DNA from: Cotesia glomerata
Lineage: Eukaryota > Arthropoda > Insecta > Hymenoptera > Braconidae
Direction of reading: 5' to 3'
DNA: 64,000 nt
Assembly (NCBI RefSeq): GCF_020080835.1
Contig: NC_058162.1
Location: 7,269,323-7,333,322 of the forward strand
Position 1 is the first letter of the stretch. The number at the start of each line of letters is the position of its first letter. The translations under genes were made by a program, and so were the position numbers. Positions 23,352 to 36,084 of this stretch are shown one piece after another. The notes beneath the pieces are model-generated. The model saw only the letters and a program-made list of their open reading frames with translations, was not told the origin of the DNA and ran no database searches.

Positions 23352-23411
23352 CTGGAAAAGAAACGAAACAAAAATTGTGTTTTTTTTTTTTTTTAAATAT
23401 GGACAACGATA

Positions 23412-23462
23412 CTAAGCCGGGAATCGAACCCTGCTGGTTACATGCTTGAGGAGCTCTCTCTA
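23412..23462 (-). repeat. tRNA-like 3' remnant
   Basis: The minus strand has GGGTTCGATTCCCGG, a good T-arm and B-box, preceded by CCTCAAGCATGTAACCAGC. No matching 5' half or acceptor stem was found, so this is a tRNA-derived fragment, possibly a SINE remnant, and not a tRNA gene. Confidence 0.35.
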
Positions 23463-24180
23463 TTTCAGTTTTTTTAAAAATTAATCTTTGTTTTTAATTT
23501 GTAGAAAAATAAAATTGGAATAGAATTCTCAGTCAGTAAAAAAATGTCAATAAAATTTTCAATTTTTAAATGTTAATGTTATAAATTTATAATTAACAAG
23601 CTACTAAGTTGATGTGACCCGCGAAAATGAGCTTTATAACTCTGTTGGTTGCATTTACGAATATAGAAGTAGGTAGCAGGTTTAATGTGAAGGCTCTACA
23701 GCAGCTCCCGATCTGCAAAAAGGGAATATACTAAAGGAGGTGGCATTAAATTCTCATCTTGTTTTCGTTTCTGGGGCTGCTTTTACGGGAGAAGCTCAGT
23801 CTGGGTGTTTCTGTACTATCTGGGGCAGGTTAAAACAGACAAAGATTCAACACTTGGACCGGTTGATATTCCAGAAACCCACAACCAACAACCAACTTAC
23901 TAATGTAAGACACTCACTCTCATTCGTTTGCATTGTATATCTCTAATACCCAACTAAAACTTCCTGGTTTCGCGAACCTTCACTAAGTCTTGGCTTTACT
24001 GCTGTAATGAAATACCCGCTCAAACATTTACGACCCGTCTTATCGTTATTTTATTCCTATTTCAGAGTGCTTCATCTATCCTATCCGATAAATTGTTTTT
24101 ATCAAACAAACATTAACTCACATCATTTTCATAGCGTTAAATAGAAATTACATGGAAAAATCTACGCTATGGTAAAAAAA
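23463..24180. other. Unexplained sequence upstream of the twin exon
   Basis: Less AT-rich at 23640-24010. Neither strand gives twin leucine-rich-repeat or linker sequence in a spliceable frame. Confidence 0.35.
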
Positions 24181-26070
24181 TATTCTTAATGACTTTTGTA
24201 GACGTTTATAATTTTTTAATTGCAAGGATAAATGGTGTTAATATTATCGAAATACCTTGTAAGTTGATCATTAAAAATAAAAATTATTTTTAGTTTTGTA
24301 TATTGACATCTCTATAATAGTAATCAAAATTCTATTGAACTTGAAAAATATCAAATTAGTCAAACAACAATACAATCACTACGTTTTATTTACTCAAATA
24401 AAAGTACCAAAGAAAGGATTTGTAATGAAAAGTTATTATTTTCTCAACATACAAAATATCGAAAAAACATTATCAACTTAAAACGTTAACTGAGAAATGA
24501 TGAATTTTATGAGATTAATTAGATGTCTATTGGTTTAACAGTTTTGTTCGGTTAGGAATATCTAAAAAAAGTCTCGCCATGTTTTAGTAAATATAGAGAT
24601 TATTTGAGATACATATTAAGTTTATTTGAATGACAGCTTATCCAAAAATTGAAATAATATCATGAAAACTCATGAAAATGCTTGTTTATTTTTATTTTGA
24701 TATTTTAAACAAATTTTCAAAATTATAAATTATTTAAATTTTATTTCACATTAAATTGGATATTATTTAATAAATAAATAAATATTTATTCAAATGATAA
24801 GTAAATAATGACAATCAAAAGAACGAATTTATAATTAAAACTTACTATTTTCTAAACCAAAATAAACAGATTGCAAATGAGCAATTAAGCATGTCCTATA
24901 AACTAAAACTTTCTCTCCAACACGCTGAATTTTTTGGTAAGAATTATGTCTACTAGTGTAGTAATTTTTTCAGTTTTGCCTTTTAAAAAAAACCGTCTTA
25001 TCACTATTTATTATACTAATAAAGTTAAGCTAACGAGTTATTAAAACGAAAAACCTATACTAATAAATGGAGAGCCGGTTTTTTTGTCCGGTTATACTGC
25101 GAAAACTACTGAACCGATCGGAATAATACTTATACCATAAGATGCAGCGTGTTTCAGAGAAAGTTTTAGTATATGATATGTTGGTGATTACTTATCTGGA
25201 ACCTATATTTTTTTAGCTTAGAAATAATGAATTTTTATTGTAACTAAATTCATTCTATTCGATTGTCATTTGTTTAAAATAAATTTTTTAATTCTATTGG
25301 TTATGTTTATATACTAGGCAGATTTCTTCACTTAGGAGACCTGCAATTTCTTTAACTGAAACTTTCAATGCTCATTACAAATTTTTTTTTTTCATATCAA
25401 TTATTATTCATTTTTGTAAGAAAGACACGGGAATGTTATAATGATTGCATATTGAAAGTTACAATGAATATTAGCTAGAATAATTACATGGATGAAAGAT
25501 GCATGCCAATTCGATAGAATTGGGAATCTGAGCAAGTCAAAAAAATACTCTAATTAAATTTCAAGTCTAGATCTAAAAATGCAATTCTATAAAGCGCCCA
25601 GCGGAGCGGGCGAGTAAAAGCTAGTAAATTTATAAATGCATTTCTTCAAAATCATTTTGTTCTTAAATTAAGAATATTTTTCTTGAATAATGTATTTTTT
25701 TCCTCGTACCCTCAAATGTTACTTTTCAAAATTTCCCGCTTTTTTTGCTTGCGAAACGCCAATTTCATGAACAAGCTACAGAAAGCATTAACAGATCCTT
25801 CAGTCAAGTTTACCAGAATTAATAAATACATAAATGATTTCAATAAATCCTCATAAAAGAAATATTAAATCGATTATGATTTTTAAAATAAAAAAACGGG
25901 CTTGTACAATAACGTGCAAACGATTATTGTTTTTATGCGAGAACCAGTATCAGTGATTTTATAGGCTGAAAGTGCAGTTAAATAACGAATCCCGAGACCC
26001 CGGTAAGATAATAATAACTGAAAAGTAGGTTTAGATGGGCTTTAATTTAAAATAGCCAGTGAGAGTGATC
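24181..26070. repeat. Long direct repeat, copy 1 (partner 38391-40979)
   Basis: About 1.3 kb aligns in the same order and orientation with 38391-40979 after removing one insertion from each. Shared landmarks are GCAAGGATAAATGGTGTTAA near the start, AAAACTTACTATTTTCTAAA in the middle and CAGTGAGAGTGATC at the end. Copy 1 carries a Helitron that copy 2 lacks. Confidence 0.85.
25054..25624 (+). mobile_element. Helitron-like element (family H1), complete
   Basis: 571 bp. The 5' end is CCTATACTAATAAATGG (the other copies have TC). The 3' end is the GC hairpin CGCCCAGCGGAGCGGGCG followed by AGTAAAAGCTAG, then host T. The empty site in the partner repeat near 40535 shows insertion between A and T. 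Non-autonomous, no ORF. Confidence 0.85.
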
Positions 26071-26801
26071 TTGCAAAGTAGCTACTTGGTGATTGAGTCT
26101 ACGGAGTGTAAGTATGTCGGAGCGAAATTAACAACTCCGATATAGAATATAGGAGATACTTAGCCATATCTATACATATACCTATATGTATTAGTAGATA
26201 CAGGATACGATGCATCATAATTAGTTGGACGCGTCTGGCGGCAATGGTTATTATCCTCTACCCACGTGGACGATCGTTTCGCAGCAAAACGATTATATTA
26301 TTACTCGTATTATCCTGGAGTACCATTATCATTATTATCATAGTGAAGCTGCCGGTAGGTATCCTCGTAATCGCAACCACGCAGAGATCGTTTTTCTTTT
26401 TAATATTTCGTTATTTATTATTTTGTTTTGCTTTGCTGTACTTTTTTTTTATTTTTCTGTTGTACCACGTGCAAATGGGAGTATAGCGCTTGGTGCGTAT
26501 GCCAGGTTTCCCCCGATAAATCGGAGAAGATTTTAGCTGGCTCGATTTATTGCCCGATAAACGCTTACATGAGTGGAAGAGCTACGATTTTGGTATCAGT
26601 TATATACACGCTTAAAGAATGTTATTTATTGGCTGGAATTCAATGTTTTGTCGTATTTTTTATTGTATTGCCTTTTTTCAATTTACGCAGTTTGTCTGGA
26701 ATGCTGATTTAGAGCCGGAGACGATAATCTTATGTATTCCCATTAAAAAATTTTATGATATTTTCATATGTAATTTTTATATGTTCTAATATGATTTAAT
26801 A
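26071..26801. other. Unexplained sequence
   Basis: Less AT-rich at about 26220-26720, with overlapping short plus-strand ORFs that look low-complexity. No gene supported. Confidence 0.35.
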
Positions 26802-27077
26802 CACTGATAAAAAATTTAACTTGACTCAAGAGCAAGAATTTTGAACCAAGAACACCATTTTGAAGAAAAAAAATTTCTTAAGTCAAGAGGAAAAATTATT
26901 GAGTCAAGATATAATTTCTTTGGACATTTTACGGCAACAAATGAACAAATTCTTGGTTCAAGAAAATTTTTTTGATTTAAGAATTTTTCTTTCTGACTCG
27001 AGAGTGTTATTTTCTTCAAAATGGTGTTCTTGGTTCAAGATTCCTGATCTTGAGTTAAGTTAAATTTTTTATCCTTG
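26802..27077. mobile_element. MITE family A copy
   Basis: Starts CACTGATAAAAAATTTAACT. The right end is degenerate (TTTTTTATCCTTG), with TA on both sides. The arms repeat CAAGAATTTTGAACCAAGAA and its complement. Confidence 0.75.
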
Positions 27078-27209
27078 TATGAAAAGTAGTGATTTAAGCA
27101 TTAGGGTAAGTGGTGCTAAAAACCGGATATTTTTATTTTTCAAGTCTCCTATAAATATTTGTTAGTTTGTCATGTTTTAAGAACCCGCTCCAAAAAATAG
27201 CGCGTTAAA

Positions 27210-27345
27210 AATAGTATATTGTGCCACAAGGGACGAAAGTACTACATTCTGTCCCGCGTGTGTGATTGCCACCCGAGCCGAAGGCGAGGGTGGCAAACAC
27301 GCGGGTGAGGATGTAGTACTTTCGTCCCGTGTCACACATACTATT
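27210..27345. repeat. GC-rich hairpin with ATAGTAT ends
   Basis: The arms mirror ATAGTATATTGTG, GGGACGAAAGTACTACAT and CGCGTGT...GCCACCC around a short GAGCCGAAGGC loop. Its right flank CTCCTGCCAAGCCGAAAGTT is mirrored at 28191-28216, so it and the 28219 palindrome may be one composite. Confidence 0.75.
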
Positions 27346-27470
27346 TTTTCTCCTGCCAAGCCGAAAGTTCGCGAATCTTTTAATGCAATAGCATCGTAGG
27401 TAATCATGGAAGGGGTCCAGGGGCGAAGCCCCGGTGGGTTGGGGCGGAGCCCCCTCAGTCAAGAAAAAAT

Positions 27471-27880
27471 ACAATTTAAAATTATTATTTAAGTAAAGAT
27501 ATTAAAAAAAATAATTAGTGTTATGAAAATAACAGAATAATTTTTATTATAACTTTAAATAATCATTTTGATAAATATTAATAGTAATTATAAGCATTCA
27601 TTTAATAATAATTATGGATAATCTTAATGATAATATTAGATGATAATTTTAATATAAGAATAATTTTAGTGACTTAATTTAAAATTATCATAACTAATAA
27701 TTTAAAATTATTATTTAAGTAAAGATATTAAAAAAATTAATTTTGTGTTATAACTTCAAATATTCATATTGATAAATATTAATAGTAATTATAAGTATTC
27801 ATTTCATAATAATTATGGATAATCTTAATAATAATATTAGATGATAATTTTAATATAAGAATAATTCTAGTGACTTGGTG
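27471..27880. repeat. Two-copy tandem repeat, period about 226 bp
   Basis: Two AT-rich copies aligned from AAGTAAAGATATTAAAAAAA (27491 and 27717) to AAGAATAATTTTAGTGACTT-like ends. Confidence 0.75.
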
Positions 27881-28218
27881 ATTTAACATATTTTATGTAA
27901 ATCAACCTTTTTTTGGTACAATATGATAATTTTTGAAATTTTCAAACTATAACATTATCACTAAATTATCACTAAACATTATCATAAATCACATTATCAC
28001 TAAATTACATTATTTTTATTATAATTATAGTATATTGCACTAATGACGCAACATGAAGTGCTGACGGAAAAAGTATGTGTTAAAGAGAAGAACGTACAAT
28101 GTGTGAGAGCCGATGTAGGCACTATTGCGCGTGCGCGTTCATTTATTCCGAGGATAGAAACTGCTGCTTTATTCCGGCTGCAAGCGGAAGGTATTTGAAC
28201 TTTCGGCTTAGGCAGGAG

Positions 28219-28670
28219 AAATAGTATATTACACACCTGTGGCAAGAAAATGAGAAATGTCTCAGAACACATATATGTTGCCCGAGGCGAAGCCGAGGTC
28301 GACATATATGTGATCTGAGATATTTATTATTTTCCTGCCATAGGTTTGTATACTATTTTTCTGTCCGACAGAGGCGGAAAGCGGCAATTTCGTTTAGCGC
28401 AGCGGGCCGAAAGTTGCCACTTTCCGCCTGGAGGGCAGAAAAAAATTTTTCTGCCCTACAGGCGGAAAGTGGCAACTTTCGGCCCGCTGCGCTAAACGAA
28501 ATTGCCGCTTTCCGCCTCTGTCGGACAGAAAAATAGTATACAAACCTATGGCAGGAAAATAATAAATATCTCAGATCACATATATGTCGACCTCGGCTTC
28601 GCCTCGGGCAACATATATGTGTTCTGAGACATTTCTCATTTTCTTGCCACAGGTGTGTAATATACTATTT
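28219..28670. repeat. 452-bp near-perfect GC-rich palindrome
   Basis: Begins AAATAGTATATTACACACC and ends as its complement. The arms match to the centre, GGGCAGAAAAAAATTTTTCT, with almost no spacer. Each arm contains a secondary hairpin around CGAGGCGAAGCCGAGG. It is far richer in GC than its surroundings. A single-arm relative lies at 43190-43413. Confidence 0.9.
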
Positions 28671-31600
28671 TAGGGCTCATGATTTTTAAAACTCTTAAAG
28701 TAAAATTCTTGAAATGCTCTCAAGCGACTTTTAAATATTAATATCAACGAATTTTAAATTTTTTCTATCAAGTTGATACGCTCAAGAATATATATAAACT
28801 ACTTTGGCACTAATAAAAGTCAGACAAAGCAATTATTATTACTGTATTTTAATTAACAAATATTTATTCAGCACACAGAAAAACGAAAAATCGAAAAATT
28901 ACATTATAAATAGTAATAAACATCGCTTTCGTATAAACAACTAGAAAAATTGCAGTTCGAAATAACATTTTTCTAAATTCAAACTTTTAATGTTAATTTT
29001 CAGAGCTTTCAATGTAATATTTACATTTTACAATGTAATTCTTACAAAATCTGTCATAATTACAATCTGAAACTGTAATTTTTCCAGTTTTTTATATGGA
29101 ACGCCACGTTACATTATATAATGTAATTTTTCTATTTTTTTTTTCCGTGCAACTGAAGAAAATTTTTAAAATCTTGAGCTTAAATGATAAATGAAAATTT
29201 CAACTTTAAATTTTCCGAGTTTATATAATTTTCAACCTTGAAAATAACAGAGTGACAAGAAAAAAAATTCAATTTTTGACGATTTAAGAAATTTTTAAAA
29301 AACTTAAGTGACTCTTAAAAATTTTTTTATCGAACTGATCTTTGGAAAGGGCCCTTAAAATATAAAAAACTAACATTTTTTGATAGAAGACTCGAAAAAT
29401 AAAAATTCTAACATTTATTTGTTTTAGTGAGCTTGACAGAAGAATCCATTAACACAATTCATTATTCATGACAATGGCGCAGAAAACTAAATATCTAGTA
29501 ACAAAAGTGAAATTTTGAAGATAATATTTCTCTTAAATCAAGTTATTTTTTTTTCTCTTGAGTGTATGTATTATAAAGTGGATTATTTTATTGCTGTTGA
29601 TAAAATAAATGACGGCTGTATCACAACCACTAGATTATAATTGTATCCTGAAGCTGGAAAACAGTCCGTTGAACAAGACAAACTGAAAAAAAGAGACTGG
29701 GCAATCGATCGTGACATAGAACTCCTGTAGCTTTACTTTTACTTCGAACGGTTACCAATGAACAAAGCAAAGCATCGAAACCGTGCCATGATCGAGTGCT
29801 TGAGAGTGTTCGACCTTTCCTCTCAGAGTTACAAATGCTGCACTCTTTATTGTCTGGCAAAAAAATTTCCAGATTAAATACACACTGAACTGGTTGAAAA
29901 ACTCAAAGAAATTTTGATGAAATCAAATTGGAAAGCAGAAAATAGGCAGCTGTTCGCTTATCAAAATTAGAAATTATTGACAGAGACTCTCTATCAAAAA
30001 GTCATCGAGCACATGATCCATATTACCCGCAAATATACTCTCAACAGCAATCAACTCGGCTGCTCTCAGCTGTCATATGACAAAGTGTAGGCTCTTTACT
30101 TCTCCGAGTAGGTTCCAACATAGATCGATCGAGCATTCAGAGTTCAGAGCAATCGGTCATCCTCATCATTTAGTTGGGATTCAACTCCTAGGGCAGTTGT
30201 GTGAACATCTAATTATATCTCAGCTTTGCAACTGTCTTACAGCAGGCCTAATACTAATGGAGGTATCAATATTGCCGCTACGATTGAAACCCATCATCAA
30301 AGGCTCGGCTTGTCTCCTCGAGAAAACAAGTTATTAATAGAGTAAATAAAATATATTTTTTCAACCTCTGCTAATTCTTATTTTTTCCGGAGTGACTTGT
30401 TTCTGGTCCGGTAATTTACCAGGCAATCAATCGAATTTGCCGTCGGCTCTTCATTTTCTGGGTCCAGTTTGTTAGGGCTCCCGAGCGGATTCTTGATCTC
30501 ATTAGTCTTCTCATCCCCGTCTAGTGGATGCTGGTCCAAGATAACAAGATGTTTGTCGCAATGGACCGAGGAAAATAGATTACCGCCCGAATCATCGCAA
30601 TCCAGTCAGAATCTATGACGAAGCACTTTATCAACTGGCTTGACTTGTTTTTGTTACGATCGCAAAGGGAGATTTTCTCTGTATATTTGTTTTCTGTCAC
30701 GGCTCTCGACACCGATGCGGTAGACGGCTACGTGTCGATCAATACTCCGGAGGGCTGTTCAAAGTATCAAAACCCCAATTTAGTCGAAGCTATCATTTTT
30801 GAGCTTCACTGATTTTGAAAGAAAAATGACGGTATAGATGGTTTTGCAAGCCTAAAAGATGGAAAAATGAAGTTTGGAAATGAAAATTAAATTAGCCGAC
30901 ATTGGAAAATTTTTATAGTTATTTTTGTTGAAAAAATTGTAACAATAAAATTAGAAGAAAAAATTTCACATGTAGAAAATTTGAAAAATTATACGTGCAA
31001 TTTTTTTAAAGTATTTTTTTACTTGCAATTTAATTGTTGAAAAAAATAGAAACATTTTTGAACGTCGGCTAACTTTAGTATCATAGTTTGGAAAATCAAA
31101 AAGTAGATGGTTTGTAATGTTCATTGAATTTATTATAAAAAATAAATAAAAACATTGGTAATTGATAGAGTAAAGTGCAAAAAAAAGAAAATTTAAGAAC
31201 ATGTAGGACAGAGAATATTCAAATTTTGGACAAAATACTGAGACGCTTTTTGACAAAAGTAATTTTTTAACAAAAAATCATTAAACTTGGCAGGAGTATG
31301 TTAATAATAATCCTTCGTAAATTGATTCTTCTATTTTTAAATTTAACCATTGAAAAAAAATAACAAAACGATAAATAAATAGGTAGAGTTCGCGCGTAAA
31401 ACTGCCTTATCTCCGGGCCCATCACATATTCAAGTAAATAAACTTTACTATAAAGAAATTACTCATAAACTTACAACCAACATAATCTTTGAGATTGATT
31501 TAATTTTTTGGTTAATCTTTACTTTAGTTTAGATTACTTATAAGACAGAATTATTAACGTTATTAGCGTTAAAATGCAACTAGGTTTGAATAGAAAATTA

Positions 31601-33328
31601 ATTATCAACAAAAAATTTCATTTACTATAGTAAATAAACTATAGTTTAACTTTTTTGAACAGTGTTGGGAGTATTGACAGTCAGCCTGATAATCTTCAGT
31701 GAATTTTATGTGTTTCAAATAAACAATCCGATATATTCAATTGGCATTTGTTATCACTAGTCCAAACTGAATTACCGACAACAGACTGTATTACATGCTC
31801 TTAATAAGCGAAGTGTTGAGGTTGTGCTCTACTCTCGACATTTCAAAAAAAGCAGTTTTCTCGAAACTGAAATTGATTTTTTGCTATTTATATCGCACTT
31901 ACAGATTAATATGAGTAAACTTATATCAAGTCAAATAATTTGTCAGACACATAAAATATATTTCAATAATGATTTTTTTGTTTAACATGGTAAATAATAT
32001 TATTAAACATACGACGGATTTTTTCAATTGATATGAGCGTTCAATTCACTGTTGTTAAATTATTATTTATAAAAAACTAATATATAACTGTGGATTTTTT
32101 TGTATATTTATCTATACATTTTATTATAGTATTTTTTTTCCTCACCTTAGAGTTATAGCGCCACTAAACCATAGCAAAGTTTTCTGTTTTTTATTATTTT
32201 GCTTTTTATATTTTATTTTTATCAATTTTATTGTGAAAAATGAGATTATGAGGCGTGCACTTTTGGATTTTCCAAACTTTTGTCAATTATTGAAGTAATT
32301 TATGTTTAAAATATTTCGCGATATTTTTCGAACTCACTTCTACCAACTTCAGCCGTTATTATAACGCGGATGCGCATTAGGAACAAAATTTACGATGTAT
32401 ATTTTATGAATAATAACAAAGAAAACACCAATTTAGTTTTGAATTAATTATAATTGCACAACATCGATTTAGATAGCCATATTTCAATGATTTTATCGTT
32501 TCTATTAAATTAAATAAATTTTTAGAAATTGCAAAATTAATCTTGATTTAATTATGTGTTTAATGGTCTACAAATTATGTTGGTGTACGTGAACTAACAA
32601 GAGTGTAAAAATAAAAATAGTTGCAGAGGAGGCGAAAAAATTTTTCAATCGCAGAGCACTCCTTAATGCTTTGTATTATGAGTCGTGGAATTTTTTCAGT
32701 TTTGATCTTGTTACTCACGCCCACACAGAGAAGGCGCTTTTTTTCTGAGGTAATAAGTTCAGCGTGAACCAGTTAGAGGGTCTAAATTAAGTGAAAAGCA
32801 ATCTTGAACAGGAAAAACAAGGCGATTAATCTCAACAAAGTAAACTCGGAAAGTTGGATGCACTCAACGGGTGATCAGTGTCTACGTGATGTTAGCTTAT
32901 CTCGATTTAAGGATATACTTTCTTTATCGCACATGAACACGTTTTATCGGCACTCCCACAAAATAGTAACGATCCTTTAAAATAGATCAAACGCATTAGT
33001 GCTCCTACGATCCAATTCAAACGCTATAAACGAGATACATTGTAGAAGAACAAAATGTTACTGGTAAAAGTACATCTAGACAATAATAACGATCAATTAC
33101 TTTAATTTATCACATCACTAATTTTGTTTCCTACTTCCATTATTTGTTTTTTTCTTTTTTGCATCAAAATAGCGTATTAAACTACAATACAGTTGAATTT
33201 TTTCATGTTTTTATAGATAATAAAACAATCATACAATTTTGAAACTTTGACATTATTTTATGTGAACTTTGACAAAGTCCAAAGTGCTGCACATGTCACT
33301 TTTTTTCTATTGTAAGTAAAAAAGTAGG
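28671..33328. other. Unexplained sequence, mostly AT-rich
   Basis: A less AT-rich island at about 29600-30830 has short ORFs on both strands. One open frame at 30378-30605 (minus) is discussed as a finding. Otherwise no terminal repeats, RNAs or exons seen. Confidence 0.35.
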
Positions 33329-33686
33329 GTAATTATTTACAAGTAGGGTCAACCCCATTTTGAGCGATAACTTGGTAAAAAATTAACATTTCCAAATTTT
33401 TGTTCTCATTCTGCTTGTTTTTACGGCGCATTTATGATAAAAAATGTCGTGAAAGGAAAAAATAAAGATTTCGATAGCTTTTTTGCTTTTAAAAGATGAA
33501 AAAAATTTTAGCTATTATGTTTTTTGATAAAATTTTCATTTTATATTTTTTTGATGTTTTTGATATATTTTTTTTTTGAAAAGTACATAAAAAAACGAAC
33601 AATTTAAAAAAAATTGATCAATTTGATATAAAAAAAAAAAATTAACATGGACTAGGATGGGTTTACCTCACTTGTAAATAATTACC
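33329..33686. mobile_element. Short terminal-inverted-repeat element
   Basis: Left end GGTAATTATTTACAAGTAGG, right end ACTTGTAAATAATTACC with a matching ACCC/GGGT block inside. The interior is AT-rich and non-coding. Confidence 0.65.
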
Positions 33687-34020
33687 AAAAGTAGACAGTT
33701 AAAAACTGAGTAAGTTCATTAAAAAAAGGACAAATTTTGTACTATTTCATTCGATTTTTGTTCATTCTAAAATAGTAGTTTATTTACATGAAATTTTTAA
33801 AACTTTCGATAAATCCTTCTAATAACGATATTGGGAAAAGGAAAACAAAATTTCATCCAAATCAATCGATATATTTTAGAGTTACAGCACGAGTAGTTTT
33901 AAAAATACAATTTTGATAAAAACGCGTTTAAAGTTTCAGTACAATAAATAATTAACTTATATGTAAAATAACTTCGTAAATATTAAATATTTTAATTTTT
34001 CTTTTTAACAATATATTATA

Positions 34021-34591
34021 CTAGCTGTTTCTCACCCGTTCCGCTGGGCACTTTATGGAATTGCATTTTTAGATCTAGAATTGAAATTTAATTAGAGTAT
34101 TGTTTTGACTTGCACAGATTCCCAATTCTATTGAATTGGCATGCACCTTTTATCCATGTAATTATTCTAGCTAATATTCATTGTAACTTTCAATGTGCAA
34201 TCATTATAACATTCCCGTGTCTTTCTTATAAAAATGAATAATAATTGAGATGAAAAAAAAAAATTTGTAATGATCATTGAAAGTTTCAGTTAAAGAAATT
34301 GCAGGTCTCATAAGTGAAGAAATCTGCCTAGTATATAAACATAACCAATAGAATTAAAAAATTTATTTTAAACAAATGACAATTGAATAGAATAAATTTA
34401 GTTACAATAAAAATTCATTATTACTAAGTCAAAAAAATATAGGTTCCAGATAACTAATCACCAACATATCATATACTAAAACCTTTTCTGAAACACGCTG
34501 CATCTTATGGTATTAGTATTATTCCGATCGGTTCAGTAGTTTTTGCAGTATAATCGGACAAAAAAATCGGCTCTCCATTTATTAATATAGA
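34021..34591 (-). mobile_element. Helitron-like element (family H1), reverse orientation
   Basis: Also 571 bp. On the minus strand it starts TCTATATTAATAAATGGAG after A and ends with GTGCCCAGCGGAACGGGTG and CAGCTAG before T. Sequence matches 25054-25624 throughout. Confidence 0.85.
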
Positions 34592-36084
34592 TTAGAAGCA
34601 TGAAAAAAATTAATTTTTTTTTAATTTCTAAAAAGATTCTTTCTCTTCAATCCACGACACATCACACGGAAGATCGAACTGAAGTGCTCATGATTCATAA
34701 AGCCGTAGCTCATTGACACAATTGATCGCGACAATCGTAATCGTTCCAAGCTCAAATGAATTTCAACAAGTAATTTTGGTTCGTGTCAGCAGTTTGTTTG
34801 CTGTAAGCAGTAAGCCATACCGAAATTGCTCGATAGTGGATTTGTGAGAGAAGAATTGTTCAGACGAAATTTACAATACGTTGAGTCGAGATAATGACTT
34901 TGGGAATGAGTAATATTGAGCGTGTATACGTAAAATGGAGTGAATCTCAGTTGACGAGGAGAGAAAAATGAATAGAAAGAAATCAAAAGAACGGAACAAA
35001 TGAACGAACGAATCTTGAGGTTCATGAGCACTAGAGCAATGCGATATATAATAATAATAGTAACAATAATAACATCAGAAGGGAGCGAAGGAGATGGAAA
35101 TCCACTGGCAGCAGAGAAATCGATGTTAAGCCATCTACTGTTGTTGGAAGACATGCATTACATTTCCAGACATGCATTACACCGTGTAATCAAGCTAATG
35201 CACAGGTGCACATCCGCTCGTTAATCTCCAAAACGAGCGACTTTACATCAAGTTCATCATACCCTGAAAATCCAATTACTAAGCTGCTGCTATTCACAAA
35301 CTATTCACATAGATCACATATTTTCGGGGAATCTACTATTCTCGCCTGGAATCCATTTACCTCAATATGTACTCTACCTCTACCCTAGCTATCGAAATAT
35401 AAAGGACCAGAAATGTAGGCTAAAAGGCTAAAAGTAACTAAATAAAATGGTCTTTCATGTGCGACGTCAGATAATCGAATTAGTGAATTTACATTAAACG
35501 GGGTTTGATCTCCCGAGTTTTAGTGATGTGAAAATACCGAGTACTTATAGAATCATATCACATGCAAGGCATACATTAGTATACATATGCATATGCATGA
35601 ATATATAGATATAGATATATGGAGAGATGGGGCCAGCAGAGAAACCCATCCAGAGAGATAAGGGATGAAAGAGCAAAGTTGCTATGGGTTAAATTTATAC
35701 AGACGTATAACGCGACGTTAGTAAGACAGCTCACTTTATGCTGATCCTCTTATCCCCTTGGTGGGTACTGCTCCAGCTAGATACATTCACAGTGTAACAT
35801 TAGGTAAAGTGAGACATCATAGTATCAAGTTCGCTGTTCATTTAAAACGCAAAAGGATTTTCCTACAGCGTTATTCCTCTTTTACGTTTTATTTTGTCGT
35901 GTCTACCTTTTAACGTCATATCACTTGTCAGAAAATTAAGTGAAAAAATATTATGAGAATCAAAAGGTTTAGGTGAGGTGTCGTGAGCTTCAGTCAATTT
36001 TTTGGGAAAATGACAATTTTTCATAAAAACAATTATTAACGAATTATCTATTATTTGGTTTTCTATTAAGAAATTTATGATCTA
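34592..36084. other. Unexplained sequence
   Basis: Less AT-rich at 34640-35830 with several unrelated short ORFs on both strands. No recognised protein or splice-flanked exon. Confidence 0.35.
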
